Assembly: GCA_041485905.1 (NCBI GenBank) | Contig: JBGPKK010000095.1 | Location: 1-17,588 of the forward strand | DNA length: 17,588 nucleotides | Direction: 5' to 3' | Source of the DNA: JAHFUI01 sp041485905 | GTDB lineage: Bacteria > Acidobacteriota > Vicinamibacteria > Vicinamibacterales > CAVVIG01 | Shown here: positions 1-7,789 of the stretch, piece after piece | Layout of the letters: every line of letters starts with the position of its first letter | How positions within the stretch are numbered: position 1 is the stretch's first letter | Program-made: the position numbers and the translations under genes | The notes under the pieces: generated by a model | What the model was told of the DNA's origin: nothing | The model's database searches: none | Seen by the model: only the letters and a program-made list of their open reading frames with translations

Positions 1-979
1 CGTTCTTGTTGGCCTGGATCATCACCTTTCGAGGCTGGCCGCCAACCTGAATATCGGCGAGCACGTTTTCGTCGGTACCGTCCACGTCGTACACGTCGTT
101 GGGCGTGTATTGAAAATGACAAACAATCTCGCCCGTTTTCGGCCGGATCGCAAGCACGCTGGACGTGAACAAACTGTCCAGACTCGCGCGAGGCTTGGGA
201 TCGTACGGCTCCGCATTGCCCGTTCCCCAATACACGAGGTCGAGTTGCGGATCGTAGGAACCGGAGCGCCACGTCGGCCCGCCACCGTGCATCCAGGCGT
301 CGCTGTTTTTGGGCCACGTCTCGGAGCCGGGCTCGCCGGGCGCCGGAATGGTGTATCTGCGCCACAGTTTCTTCCCGGTCTCCGGATCCCAGCCGTCGAG
401 GAAACCGCGCGTGGTGGATTCTCCGCCGGCCATCCCTGAAATCAACACGCCATTGGCCACAATCGGCGCGCTGGTGGCGTAGTAGCCCTCTCGCCAGTCG
501 GCAAATTTCTGGTTCCATATCTGTTTGCCCGTCTTCATGTCGAGAGCGAGCACGTGGTTGTCGATCGTCACGCGAAAGAGCTTGCCGTTATAGATCGTCG
601 CCGCGCCTCTGGTGATGGCCGCGCGCTGTACCTCCGGTTCGAGTTGGACCGCCGTGCGCCAGATCTGCCTGCCGGTTTCAACGTCGATGGCAAAGGTCCA
701 CTTGCCGTTGATCGCGTACATGACCCCGTTGTACACGGTCGGCGCTGCAAGCTCGCCCATGTCATTCATGAGACTCGCGCTCCAGATGGGCACGAGGCGC
801 TTGACGGTGGACGTATTGACTTGCTTGAGCGGACTGTAACTCTTTCGGTCGTAGCCCATGCTCTGAGTGGTGACGTTTCCCGTGTTCTTACCGTCGTTCA
901 CCAGTTCGTCCGTCGTCTGGGTCCATCCCAGCCCGGGCCATAGAGCGAGCAGGGTCGTTAGCAGCCAGATGTTCTTCAT
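1..979 (-). CDS. PQQ-dependent methanol/ethanol-type dehydrogenase, partial (C-terminus beyond left edge)
   Basis: The visible N-terminal 326 residues read as a quinoprotein beta-propeller. A Sec-type signal peptide (MKNIWLLTTLLALWPGLGWT) is followed by the family opening KSYSPLKQVN, W-docking-like motifs (ALDMKTGKQIW) and the landmark GSYDPQLDLVYWGTGNAEP, then VLADI near the edge. Family members oxidise alcohols or aldehydes in the periplasm with PQQ and pass electrons to cytochrome c. The vicinal Cys-Cys pair that precedes VNRG in methanol dehydrogenase is absent: the aligned stretch here, about residues 118-125, is QRAAITRG. The start is the ATG at 979 in front of the signal peptide, with a weak AAGTGGGA upstream. 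It is the last gene of the seven-gene run, 48 bases after ankyrin-1, with a heptanucleotide tract in the gap. The substrate cannot be read from the sequence. The fold assignment is firm; catalysis is inferred. Confidence 0.88.
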   Translation of the reverse strand, partial: MKNIWLLTTLLALWPGLGWTQTTDELVNDGKNTGNVTTQSMGYDRKSYSPLKQVNTSTVKRLVPIWSASLMNDMGELAAPTVYNGVMYAINGKWTFAIDVETGRQIWRTAVQLEPEVQRAAITRGAATIYNGKLFRVTIDNHVLALDMKTGKQIWNQKFADWREGYYATSAPIVANGVLISGMAGGESTTRGFLDGWDPETGKKLWRRYTIPAPGEPGSETWPKNSDAWMHGGGPTWRSGSYDPQLDLVYWGTGNAEPYDPKPRASLDSLFTSSVLAIRPKTGEIVCHFQYTPNDVYDVDGTDENVLADIQVGGQPRKVMIQANKN

Positions 980-989
980 GATGCACGTC

Positions 990-1024
990 CCACTTGCTTT
1001 GCACATTCCACTTTGCACTTCGAA
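990..1024. repeat. Heptanucleotide tandem tract (5 units, consensus CTTTGCA)
   Basis: Five consecutive seven-base units read on the plus strand as CCACTTG, CTTTGCA, CATTCCA, CTTTGCA, CTTCGAA. They fill almost the whole gap between ankyrin-1 and the PQQ dehydrogenase gene. The same period and core recur at 6317-6344. The tract resembles the short tandem heptamer repeats (STRR) described in filamentous cyanobacteria; that comparison is by form only. Confidence 0.7.
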
Positions 1025-1027
1025 CGT

Positions 1028-2539
1028 TTATCTGGCCATCGCTTCACGCAGTGCGGCCGCAGTCGGACGTGAACTGACGATGTTCATCCCTCTCTGAACG
1101 CCTTCGGCGATCGTCAACGGCGTCCAGCCTTTCTTGTTCTGCTGATTCCAGACCTCAATCCTGGCGCCCTTCCCGGCGAGGAAATGCACAACGGAGGGCA
1201 CGTGCTTGTACGCCGCGCCGTGCATGACGGTCTCGCCATTCTTGTCGACCGCGTTGAGATCGTTGCCGAGTGCCAACGCCAGCGCGACGGCTTCCAGCAC
1301 TTCCGGTTCGGTCCCCGGATCTTCCCCGGGCGACTGCGTGCCGATTCCCGCCGCCACCATCAAGGGCGTCGTGTTGTCCTCGTTTGCGAGCAGCGGATCG
1401 GCGCCAAGTTCGGCCAGCAGGCGCATGAGCTCGGTGTCGGCCGTTCTGGCGGCGAGCAGGAAGGGCGTTGCGCCGATCGAATTGAGCGTAGTGACGCCCA
1501 TTCCCGGCCGCTTCGTCACTCGAGCGTTCAGCGCCGCTCCTTTGGCCACGAGCTTTCTGACAAACTCCAGACTATCCATGGTGCCGGACCCTTCGGGCGC
1601 GGGGTTGTTGCTGCCGGAAATGCCGGCTTTGCGAACCCACGACACCTGATGCAAGGCGGTCCAACCTTGGGGGGCCGCGTTGGGATCGGCGCCGCGGTCC
1701 AGCAACCACGCGGCGAGCTCATAGTGCGCGTTCGCGGCGGCGAGCAGGAACCCGTTCAAGCCGACCTCGGGCTGCGCGGGCCCGTTCGAGCGTCCGGCCC
1801 CAGGGGGACCGCCTGCCGTGGCCGCGCCGGCCCCCCTGGTCCTGACCGGCAAGGCGTCGTTCAGGTTCGCTCCCGCTTTCAGCAGCGCTTGAACGGCCGC
1901 GATCCGGCCCTCGCGGGCGGCAAACAGCAACGCCGTAAATCCTCCGTTCGAACGCGCGGGGATCTCCGCCCCGCGCTCGACCAGCGCCTCGATGACGGCG
2001 GGATGGCCCTCGGCCGCCGCCCACATCAACGCGGTTTGCCCGTGCCACCCTTCCTTCGCGTTCACGTCCGCTCCGTGATCGAGCAGCGCCTTCACGGCGT
2101 CGACGTTGCCGGTGCGCGCGGCCGTCATGAGCACCGTTTCGCCTTCCGGCAGCACCGTGTTCCCCTCGGCCCCGGCCTTCAAAAGCATGTCGATCGTGGC
2201 CGCATTGCCGTTCATGCTGGCCAGCCAGATCGGCGTCACGCCGTAGCGATTCGCTGCCCTGACGTTCGCGCCGGCGCGAATGAGCAGGTCCACTATTCCC
2301 GGATCGTCGCCGTCCGCCGCCCAGTGCAGGGCCGTCGTGCCGTCGGCCTGCGGGGCGTTCACGTCGACGCGTCGATTCAGCAGGGTCCGAACGGCCGCCT
2401 TGTCCGCGGCCTTGACGGCGTTGATCAGCGGAGTCTCGGCACCGGCGGCAGTCACGGTCCGGCTCAGGCCGGACCCTGCGTACGTGCCTACGGCAAGACC
2501 CACAAAGGTCGCGAAGACCACAAAGAACCGGTTCCTCAC
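1028..2539 (-). CDS. Exported ankyrin-repeat protein (module 1)
   Basis: The 503-residue product has a hydrophobic export segment near the N-terminus (FFVVFATFVGLAVGTYAG) followed by ankyrin repeats over nearly all of its length. Repeats show the usual TALHWAA, G-TPLMVAA and LL--GADVN elements. A Gly/Ala/Pro-rich linker (around GAGAATAGGPPGAG) interrupts them mid-protein. Ankyrin repeats bind proteins, so a periplasmic scaffold or chaperone for the neighbouring redox proteins is a reasonable inference; no enzymatic domain is visible. Two GTG starts fit. The one at 2554 overlaps the upstream TGA as GTGA. The one at 2539 has GAGG about nine bases upstream and is preferred. The open frame continues further 5', but that part lies antisense-frame inside DUF1552-1 and has no ankyrin or signal character. 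Homologous to the ankyrin gene at 6328. Confidence 0.9.
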   Translation of the reverse strand: MRNRFFVVFATFVGLAVGTYAGSGLSRTVTAAGAETPLINAVKAADKAAVRTLLNRRVDVNAPQADGTTALHWAADGDDPGIVDLLIRAGANVRAANRYGVTPIWLASMNGNAATIDMLLKAGAEGNTVLPEGETVLMTAARTGNVDAVKALLDHGADVNAKEGWHGQTALMWAAAEGHPAVIEALVERGAEIPARSNGGFTALLFAAREGRIAAVQALLKAGANLNDALPVRTRGAGAATAGGPPGAGRSNGPAQPEVGLNGFLLAAANAHYELAAWLLDRGADPNAAPQGWTALHQVSWVRKAGISGSNNPAPEGSGTMDSLEFVRKLVAKGAALNARVTKRPGMGVTTLNSIGATPFLLAARTADTELMRLLAELGADPLLANEDNTTPLMVAAGIGTQSPGEDPGTEPEVLEAVALALALGNDLNAVDKNGETVMHGAAYKHVPSVVHFLAGKGARIEVWNQQNKKGWTPLTIAEGVQRGMNIVSSRPTAAALREAMAR

Positions 2540-2550
2540 TGGCTCAGTCC

Positions 2551-3894
2551 TCACAGGCCGAGCGGTTCCAGCTCTGCGACCGTTCCACTGCTGTCGGCAA
2601 AGCGCTCCAGATGCACCCCGACCTTGTCGAGCAGGGTCAGATGGAGATTCGCCAGCGGGGTTGGCTCTGCGTATTTGATGTGACGCGCGCCCTTGAGCCT
2701 GCTGGTTCTCCCGCCTGCCAGGACGATCGGCAGGTTCGAGTGATTGTGGATATCCGGATTGCCCATACCGCTGCCCAGCAGGTAGATCGAATGGTCCAGC
2801 AGAGAGCCGTCTCCGTCCGGCGTCGCCTGCAGCTTCCCCACCAGGTACGCGAACAGCGACACATGGTGCGCGTTGATTTTGGCCAGCTTCGCGAGCTTCT
2901 CCGGATCGTTGGTGTGGTGCGACACCGGATGGTGCGGCTCGGGCACGCCGATATGCGGGTAGGTTCGCGTGCTCGTTTCGCGGGCCAGCTGAAACGTGAT
3001 GACCCGCGTGATGTCCGCCTGCAGAGCGAGCACCTGCAGATCGAACATCAACTTCACGTGGTCTTCCCACACGGCCGGCACGGTCGCCGGACGCTCGAGA
3101 TCCGGCAACACGATGCCGTCGCTTTGCTGCTCGGCCTTCTGAATGCGGCGCTCCACTTCGCGAACCGAGTCGAGATACTGATTCAACGTGGTTCGGTCGC
3201 CGGGCCCGAGCTCTCGTCGAAGGCGGGCCATATCGGCCGTCATCCAATCGAGAATGCTGCCACTCTTGCGCAGCTCGGCGCGGCGTCGCCCGGGGTCGCC
3301 GCCGTCGCCGAACAGGCGTTCGAAGACGACGCGGGGATCGGCCTCGGTCGGCAGCGGCGTCGTCGGCGACGACCAGGACAGGTTGTTCTGGTACGCGCAC
3401 GCATAGCCGTTGTCGCAGTTGCCAACCTGCGCGATGAGGTCCGTTCCGATCTCGAGGGAAGGAATCGGCGTGACCTTGCCCATGCTCTGCGCGGCGATCT
3501 GGTCGACGGTCGTGCCCAACTGGTAGTCGCTGCCTTCGGTTCTCTTGGCCCGGGCACAGCTGAGGAAGGCGCAGTTGGCCGACGCATGGTTGCCGGTGGT
3601 ATACGCGTTCCTGAGCTCGAGATTCGTGACCACCGTCAGTTGATCCAGGAACGGCATGAGCGGGGACAGAGAGGGCGACAGGTCGGTGATGCCGCCTTCG
3701 ACGATGGGCGTCCAGGCCGCCGCGTTCATTCCCATCGGGATGTACACAAAACCCAGGCGCCGCACCGGGTTGGCTGCTGTCTGCGCCAGAGCGGACAAGG
3801 CCGGAACCATCGCGTCCAGCAATGGCAGCGCGAGCGCCGCACCCATGCCGTGCAGGAAGGTGCGCCGGGGCAGCGCCATTTTCGTGACGATCAT
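2551..3894 (-). CDS. DUF1552 (HXXSHH) family Tat-exported protein, module 1
   Basis: The 447-residue protein belongs to the DUF1552/HXXSHH family. It begins with a twin-arginine signal (LPRRTFLHGMGAALALPLLD, Arg10-Arg11), so it is probably exported folded by Tat. The family motif HPVSHH is at about residues 322-327, and Cys108, Cys113, Cys160 and Cys166 could form disulfides. The family has no assigned reaction that I know of; the clustered histidines suggest metal binding, which is inference. The ATG at 3894 is preceded by a strong AGGAGG at 3900-3905, and its first bases overlap the TGA of DUF1592-1 (ATGA), so translation is probably coupled. DUF1552 genes commonly neighbour DUF1592 cytochromes in Acidobacteriota and Planctomycetota. 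A diverged paralogue lies at 7790. Confidence 0.92.
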   Translation of the reverse strand: MIVTKMALPRRTFLHGMGAALALPLLDAMVPALSALAQTAANPVRRLGFVYIPMGMNAAAWTPIVEGGITDLSPSLSPLMPFLDQLTVVTNLELRNAYTTGNHASANCAFLSCARAKRTEGSDYQLGTTVDQIAAQSMGKVTPIPSLEIGTDLIAQVGNCDNGYACAYQNNLSWSSPTTPLPTEADPRVVFERLFGDGGDPGRRRAELRKSGSILDWMTADMARLRRELGPGDRTTLNQYLDSVREVERRIQKAEQQSDGIVLPDLERPATVPAVWEDHVKLMFDLQVLALQADITRVITFQLARETSTRTYPHIGVPEPHHPVSHHTNDPEKLAKLAKINAHHVSLFAYLVGKLQATPDGDGSLLDHSIYLLGSGMGNPDIHNHSNLPIVLAGGRTSRLKGARHIKYAEPTPLANLHLTLLDKVGVHLERFADSSGTVAELEPLGL

Positions 3895-6317
3895 GGCGAC
3901 CTCCTCATCTGAAACGGGCGGCTGCTCACGACGCCGAGAACCAGCGACGAGAACCGGTAGTCATTCCCGCGCGCATCCCGCGTAATCGCGCGGACCGCCG
4001 GCGCATCGTAATAGTCGACGCCCCTGCCCAGCGCGTACGTCAGCAGCTTTTCGGTCACAGTCGACACAAACAACTCCGGACGATTCAGCAGCGCGCGGCG
4101 GAGCCCGGGCATGCCGTCGAACGTGGAGCCGTCGGGAAGGCCTCCCGACGAATCAACGGCCGTGCCCGCCTCGGTGCGGGTCCGCCACCGGCCGATGGCA
4201 TCGAAGTGTTCCATCGACAAGCCGGCCGGATCCATGAGCTGATGACAGCCGGAGCACGCGGCATTCACCCGGTGTTCTGCCATGCGGTCCCGCATGGAGA
4301 GGGCCTTGCCGCCCGCATTGTTGTCCGCCAGCGGCGGCACGTTCGGCGGTGGTGGCGGCGGGGGAGTTCCGAGGATGTTCTCCAGAATCCACTTGCCGCG
4401 GAGCACGGGCGAGGTTCGATTCGCATACGACGTCACGGTGAGAATGCTCCCGTGGCCGAGGAGTCCGCCGCGGACACTGTCCTCGCCGAGCGTGACGCGC
4501 CGGAAGCGGCTGCCGTACACGTGGGGAATCCCGTAGTGCCTGGCCAGCCGTTCGTTGACGAACGTGTAGTTCGCCCGGAGCAGGTCGAGGACGCTGTGGT
4601 CCTCCTTCACGATGCTCTCGAAAAACATCTCCGTCTCACGCCGGAAGGCCTGCCGCAAGTTGTCGTCGAAATCCGGGAACATCCGAGCGTCGGGGCTCAC
4701 GGCCGCCAGGTTTCGCAAGTACAACCATTGCCCGCCAAAGTTCGTGACGAGCGCTTCCGAACGAGGGTCGGCTAACATCCGCCTCGCCTGCTTGTCCAGC
4801 ACTGCCGGGTCCTTCAGCTTGCCGGCGATGGCCAGGTCGAGCAGCTCCTTATCTGGAATGCTGCTCCACAAGAAAAAGGACAGGCGAGAGGCCAGCTCCA
4901 CATCGCTGACGCGATAGGCGGTCTTCGGCGCGACGTTGGGCGGATCCCGTTCGATCCGGAACAGAAACTCCGTGCTCGCGAGAATGGCCCGGAGCGCCAT
5001 CTCGATGCCGGCTTCAAAGCCGTCCTCGGATCGCGCAGCCTTGTAAAACTCAAGCGGAGTTTGGAGGTCCACGTCGGTGACCGGTCGTCGATAGGCGCGA
5101 CGCGCCAGGGTCGAGACGATCGTCCTGGCACAGGCGGCTTCCGCGGAAGCAGTCGCGGGGCGGCCTGAGCCTGCCTGCCCCCGGTTTGAGGGGGTCGAAG
5201 GACGGCAAACGAAGAGGACGCGGCGGCTCGGCGTATCGGCAGGCCGGCCCGCATCGAAAGGTCCGGTGATCGAGACCGAATACACGGCGGGCTGAATGCG
5301 TGGATGCCGGTCCATGTTGAAGTGTGCCTGGTACGGCTGACGCTCCGTCTCTGGCAGCGCAGACGTCTTCCTCAGGAACGTGACGCCAAGCTCGTGAGGA
5401 CCGGCCTGCACTGGAACACGGATGTTCAAATCCTTGTCGACCGCTTCATCAGCGTAGTAGGCCCCGCTCTGGTTCCGGTTCGGCTTGACTGTAAACAACT
5501 GCACGCGGTTTCCGTCCAACGTCAGCTCCACCTGGTGGGCGTCGGTCAGTCCTTCAACGTTTTCGTTGCGGTCTCGCGACAATCGAATCTGGATCTCGTA
5601 CGCGCCGTCGAGCGGGAACGTATGGCGAACCGACGTTCCGCCGCGCGTGCCGAACGGCAGGCCGTCGACGTGGTCCTCTTGCGTGAGGTCCGCCGGCAGC
5701 ACGACGACGTGGCTCGCAGGCGACGGCACAGGGCTCCCGACCGCCAGGCGGCTGACCTTCTGCGCCGCCGCCAGGTATCGCTCCAACAGCGTCGGAGAGA
5801 GTTCTGCTCTGCCCACGTTGTCGAAGCCAAGGCTCACATCGTCTTTCGGGAGAAGCGCGGACACATCGACCTCGAGCGCCAGCAAGTCGCGGATCGCATT
5901 CTGATATTCCGTACGATTGAGCCGGCGGAACGTGTCGGTCCGGCCGGGATTGGGGACGGCGGCGGCCGACCGGTCGAGTGACGCCTCCAGATAGGCCACC
6001 ATGGAGTCGTACGTCGGCGCGTCCGGCCGCGGGCGCCCGGGCGGAGGCATCATGCGACCACGAAGCTTCCGCACGACCTTCTCCCACGCCTCCGCGTTCT
6101 CGCCTACGCGCTCCACATCGAGCGTATCAAGCGCGAGTCCTGCCGTTTTGGTTCTGTCGTTGTGGCAGCCGACGCAATACCGATCGATGCTCGCGCGCTG
6201 CTGTGTCACAGCCAGGGGCGACGAGCCGGTGGATGGCTGCTGAAGCCCCCCGATCGAGCTTCCAGATACGGAGAACACCGCCAGCCCGCAAGCAAGCCAA
6301 CTCAGCCAGCGACTCAC
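3891..6317 (-). CDS. Planctomycete-type di-haem cytochrome c, DUF1587/1595/1592/1588/1585, module 1
   Basis: The 808-residue exported protein shows the full multidomain layout of this family. A signal-like N-terminus (VSRWLSWLACGLAVFSVSG) leads to the first haem motif CVGCH (about residues 48-52), then DUF1587 (RRLNRTEYQNAIRDLL). DUF1595 follows (LARRAYRRPVTD), then DUF1592 (LASRLSFFLWSSIPD to RTSPVLRGKWILENILG). A proline run precedes DUF1588 with the second haem motif CSGCH (about residues 688-692), and DUF1585 closes the protein (EKLLTYALGRGVDYYD). It is presumably a periplasmic electron-transfer protein. The open frame extends 5' to 6548, but that part overlaps ankyrin-2 and has no family similarity. 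GTG at 6317 is chosen; GTG at 6338 also precedes the signal peptide, and both sit in the heptamer tract with no clear Shine-Dalgarno. The FVC...C linker holds an extra repeat-like segment at about 5161-5206. Confidence 0.9.
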   Translation of the reverse strand: MSRWLSWLACGLAVFSVSGSSIGGLQQPSTGSSPLAVTQQRASIDRYCVGCHNDRTKTAGLALDTLDVERVGENAEAWEKVVRKLRGRMMPPPGRPRPDAPTYDSMVAYLEASLDRSAAAVPNPGRTDTFRRLNRTEYQNAIRDLLALEVDVSALLPKDDVSLGFDNVGRAELSPTLLERYLAAAQKVSRLAVGSPVPSPASHVVVLPADLTQEDHVDGLPFGTRGGTSVRHTFPLDGAYEIQIRLSRDRNENVEGLTDAHQVELTLDGNRVQLFTVKPNRNQSGAYYADEAVDKDLNIRVPVQAGPHELGVTFLRKTSALPETERQPYQAHFNMDRHPRIQPAVYSVSITGPFDAGRPADTPSRRVLFVCRPSTPSNRGQAGSGRPATASAEAACARTIVSTLARRAYRRPVTDVDLQTPLEFYKAARSEDGFEAGIEMALRAILASTEFLFRIERDPPNVAPKTAYRVSDVELASRLSFFLWSSIPDKELLDLAIAGKLKDPAVLDKQARRMLADPRSEALVTNFGGQWLYLRNLAAVSPDARMFPDFDDNLRQAFRRETEMFFESIVKEDHSVLDLLRANYTFVNERLARHYGIPHVYGSRFRRVTLGEDSVRGGLLGHGSILTVTSYANRTSPVLRGKWILENILGTPPPPPPPNVPPLADNNAGGKALSMRDRMAEHRVNAACSGCHQLMDPAGLSMEHFDAIGRWRTRTEAGTAVDSSGGLPDGSTFDGMPGLRRALLNRPELFVSTVTEKLLTYALGRGVDYYDAPAVRAITRDARGNDYRFSSLVLGVVSSRPFQMRRSP
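5161..5206. repeat. Repeat-like palindromic insert in the variable linker of DUF1592-1
   Basis: Between the conserved FVC and AACART segments the coding DNA carries CCTGAGCC followed by a CCCCC/GGGGG inverted repeat (5178-5182 and 5190-5194) and then GTCGAAGG. The outer halves resemble the TTCGAC...GCTCAGG repeat seen widely in high-GC environmental genomes (recalled, not searched). It is in frame. The corresponding linker of DUF1592-2 carries a different insert. Confidence 0.4.
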
Positions 6318-6344
6318 TTTGAATTTTCTACTTTGCACTTTGAA
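6317..6344. repeat. Heptanucleotide tandem tract (4 units, consensus CTTTGAA/CTTTGCA)
   Basis: The units on the plus strand are CTTTGAA, TTTTCTA, CTTTGCA, CTTTGAA. The tract spans the 3' end of ankyrin-2, whose last codons and TAG stop it encodes, and reaches the GTG start of DUF1592-1. Period and core match the tract at 990-1024, in the same orientation, so the two tracts bracket module 1. Confidence 0.7.
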
Positions 6345-7788
6345 CTTTTTGAGTGGTTCCAGCCCTTGCGCCGTGCTCGACGAGAAATGTGACGACGGTG
6401 TCGTACTTGAGTGCCTTTGCGGCATCGAGTGCCGTGCGGCCGTCGGTGTTGGCCCGATTGACGTCGACACCAAGTTCCGCCGCCAGCGTGACCGCTTCGA
6501 GCGTGAGGGCTTCGCGCTCGCTGCGGTCGGGTTGAACCCACGCCGCACCGCCGCCCATTCCCGTCGCGGCCATCAGCGCCGTCGTCACCTCCGTCCGGTG
6601 TTGAAACCCGGCGCCGCCTCGCCCCTCCACCACGCGGTCGCCATGGTGTACGAACAGCGGGTCGGCGCCGTGTTTCACGAGGAGGCCCATGACGCCCGAT
6701 TCGCTGAAGCGTGCCGCGAGCCAGAACGGCGTCGCTCCCACCAGTTCGGGGGCGAAGTTGAAGTCATCGGATGACCGGCGAGTGGGGGTCCACGTCCGAA
6801 GTGGGGCGTTCGCGTCTGCGCCATGGGCGAGGAGAGCGCTCACCATCTTCTCATCGCGACGCATGATCGCCTCGTGCAGCGCGGCGAAGCCGGGCGCCGC
6901 AGCGTTGGGGTCGGCGCCTTTCTCGAGCAGCAATTCAACCAGCTCTGTGTACCCGGAGTGCGCCGCCAGAGACGTGGCGCTGACGCCCCAGGCGTCGGCA
7001 TCGTTCACGGTGGCGCCGGCAGCCACGAGGAGCTTCGCCGACGCGAGATCGCCCACGCGCGCAGCAAACATCAACGCGGTCTCTCCCCCGGCCGGGATCG
7101 CCCGGTTGTACGGGAGATAACCATGCGGTGGCACGGCCATGACCTGGCTCCAGACGTCCGAGCGGGCATGAAGGTCGGCGCCGTGCGCGAGCAGCACCTT
7201 CACGACAGCGGGATGCTTCTGCGACACCGCCCACATGAGCGCGTTTTGGCCGCGCGCGGCGCGCGCGTTCACAACGGCGCCCCTGGCGATCAGTTGTTCG
7301 ACGACAACGGGATTGCCGGAGCGAGAGGCGACCATCACGGGCGTTTCTCCAGCCAGGAGCGCCGCGTTGGGATTGGCTCCGGCCGAGAGCAACCGCCGAA
7401 CCATCGCTTCGCTGCCGTTCAGGCTGGCCGACCAGAGCGGCGTCACGCCCAGATCGTTCGACGCGTTCACCTTGGCGCCGGCGCGAATCAGCAGGCCCGC
7501 GCTCTCAAGATCATCCCGGTAGCTCGCCCAATGCAGGGCGGTCGTGCCATCCGCTTCGGCAGCGTTGATGCTCGCACCTTTCTGGAGCAGCGCGCGGAGC
7601 GCATCCCGGTCGCCGTTTCTGGCCGCCTCCACCAGCGGCGGGCGAGTTTCGGCCGAGGCGATGGTGGCGAACAGGAAGACAGCCAGCAACGCCATCCTCG
7701 AAAAAGATGTGGCGCAGGGCTTCAGCCCTGCGAGCCGGCCGCGTTTCGCAGCCCTGAAGGGCTGCGCCACATCTGGATTACGGCGCAT
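6328..7788 (-). CDS. Exported ankyrin-repeat protein (module 2) with REP-derived N-terminal leader
   Basis: The gene gives 486 residues from ATG 7788, or 455 from ATG 7695. From the hydrophobic signal MALLAVFLFATIASAET onward it is an ankyrin array (TALHWASYRDD, GETALMFAA, LLAHGADANA) parallel to ankyrin-1. A protein-binding scaffold role in the periplasm is inferred. ATG 7788 lies one base after the DUF1552-2 stop (TGACATG), with a GGGGG six bases upstream, which fits the coupled layout of the module. It then reads through a 70-bp double-hairpin repeat (7705-7774), giving the leader PDVAQPFRAAKRGRLAGLKP before the signal peptide. ATG 7695 lies just past the repeat but has GAGG directly against it, a poor spacing. 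The final residues KVQSAK and the stop come from the heptamer tract. Confidence 0.87.
   Translation of the reverse strand: MRRNPDVAQPFRAAKRGRLAGLKPCATSFSRMALLAVFLFATIASAETRPPLVEAARNGDRDALRALLQKGASINAAEADGTTALHWASYRDDLESAGLLIRAGAKVNASNDLGVTPLWSASLNGSEAMVRRLLSAGANPNAALLAGETPVMVASRSGNPVVVEQLIARGAVVNARAARGQNALMWAVSQKHPAVVKVLLAHGADLHARSDVWSQVMAVPPHGYLPYNRAIPAGGETALMFAARVGDLASAKLLVAAGATVNDADAWGVSATSLAAHSGYTELVELLLEKGADPNAAAPGFAALHEAIMRRDEKMVSALLAHGADANAPLRTWTPTRRSSDDFNFAPELVGATPFWLAARFSESGVMGLLVKHGADPLFVHHGDRVVEGRGGAGFQHRTEVTTALMAATGMGGGAAWVQPDRSEREALTLEAVTLAAELGVDVNRANTDGRTALDAAKALKYDTVVTFLVEHGARAGTTQKVQSAK
7705..7774. repeat. REP/BIME-like double-hairpin element inside the 5' end of ankyrin-2
   Basis: Perfect 13-bp outer arms (AGATGTGGCGCAG at 7705-7717 and its reverse complement at 7762-7774) enclose two inner hairpins. 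One is GCAGGGCT/AGCCCTGC at 7714-7731 and the other CGCAGCCCT/AGGGCTGCG at 7747-7766. The 70 bp plus a few flanking bases are in frame with the ankyrin gene. The translation VAQPFRAA...GLKPCAT is one I recall recurring in predicted proteins of acidobacterial assemblies, which suggests a dispersed repeat; this was not searched. Confidence 0.82.
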
Positions 7789-7789
7789 G

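Noticed and set aside
990..1024. Short repeats considered as a CRISPR remnant
   Set aside because: Units are seven bases, contiguous and without spacers, and no cas gene is present.
1184..2683. Long plus-strand open frame opposite ankyrin-1
   Set aside because: It is a high-GC antisense shadow: Arg/Gly/His-rich translation with no recognisable domain, while the minus strand has clear ankyrin repeats. The same applies to plus-strand frames at 2611-3912, 7544-9193 and 10933-12063.
2540..3400. N-terminal extension of the ankyrin-1 frame upstream of its signal peptide
   Set aside because: It lies out of frame inside DUF1552-1 on the same strand, is Arg/Pro-rich and has no ankyrin or signal features; the GTG at 2539 or 2554 fits the operon layout.
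6345..6548. N-terminal extension of the DUF1592-1 frame
   Set aside because: It overlaps ankyrin-2 in another frame and precedes the signal peptide with no family similarity.
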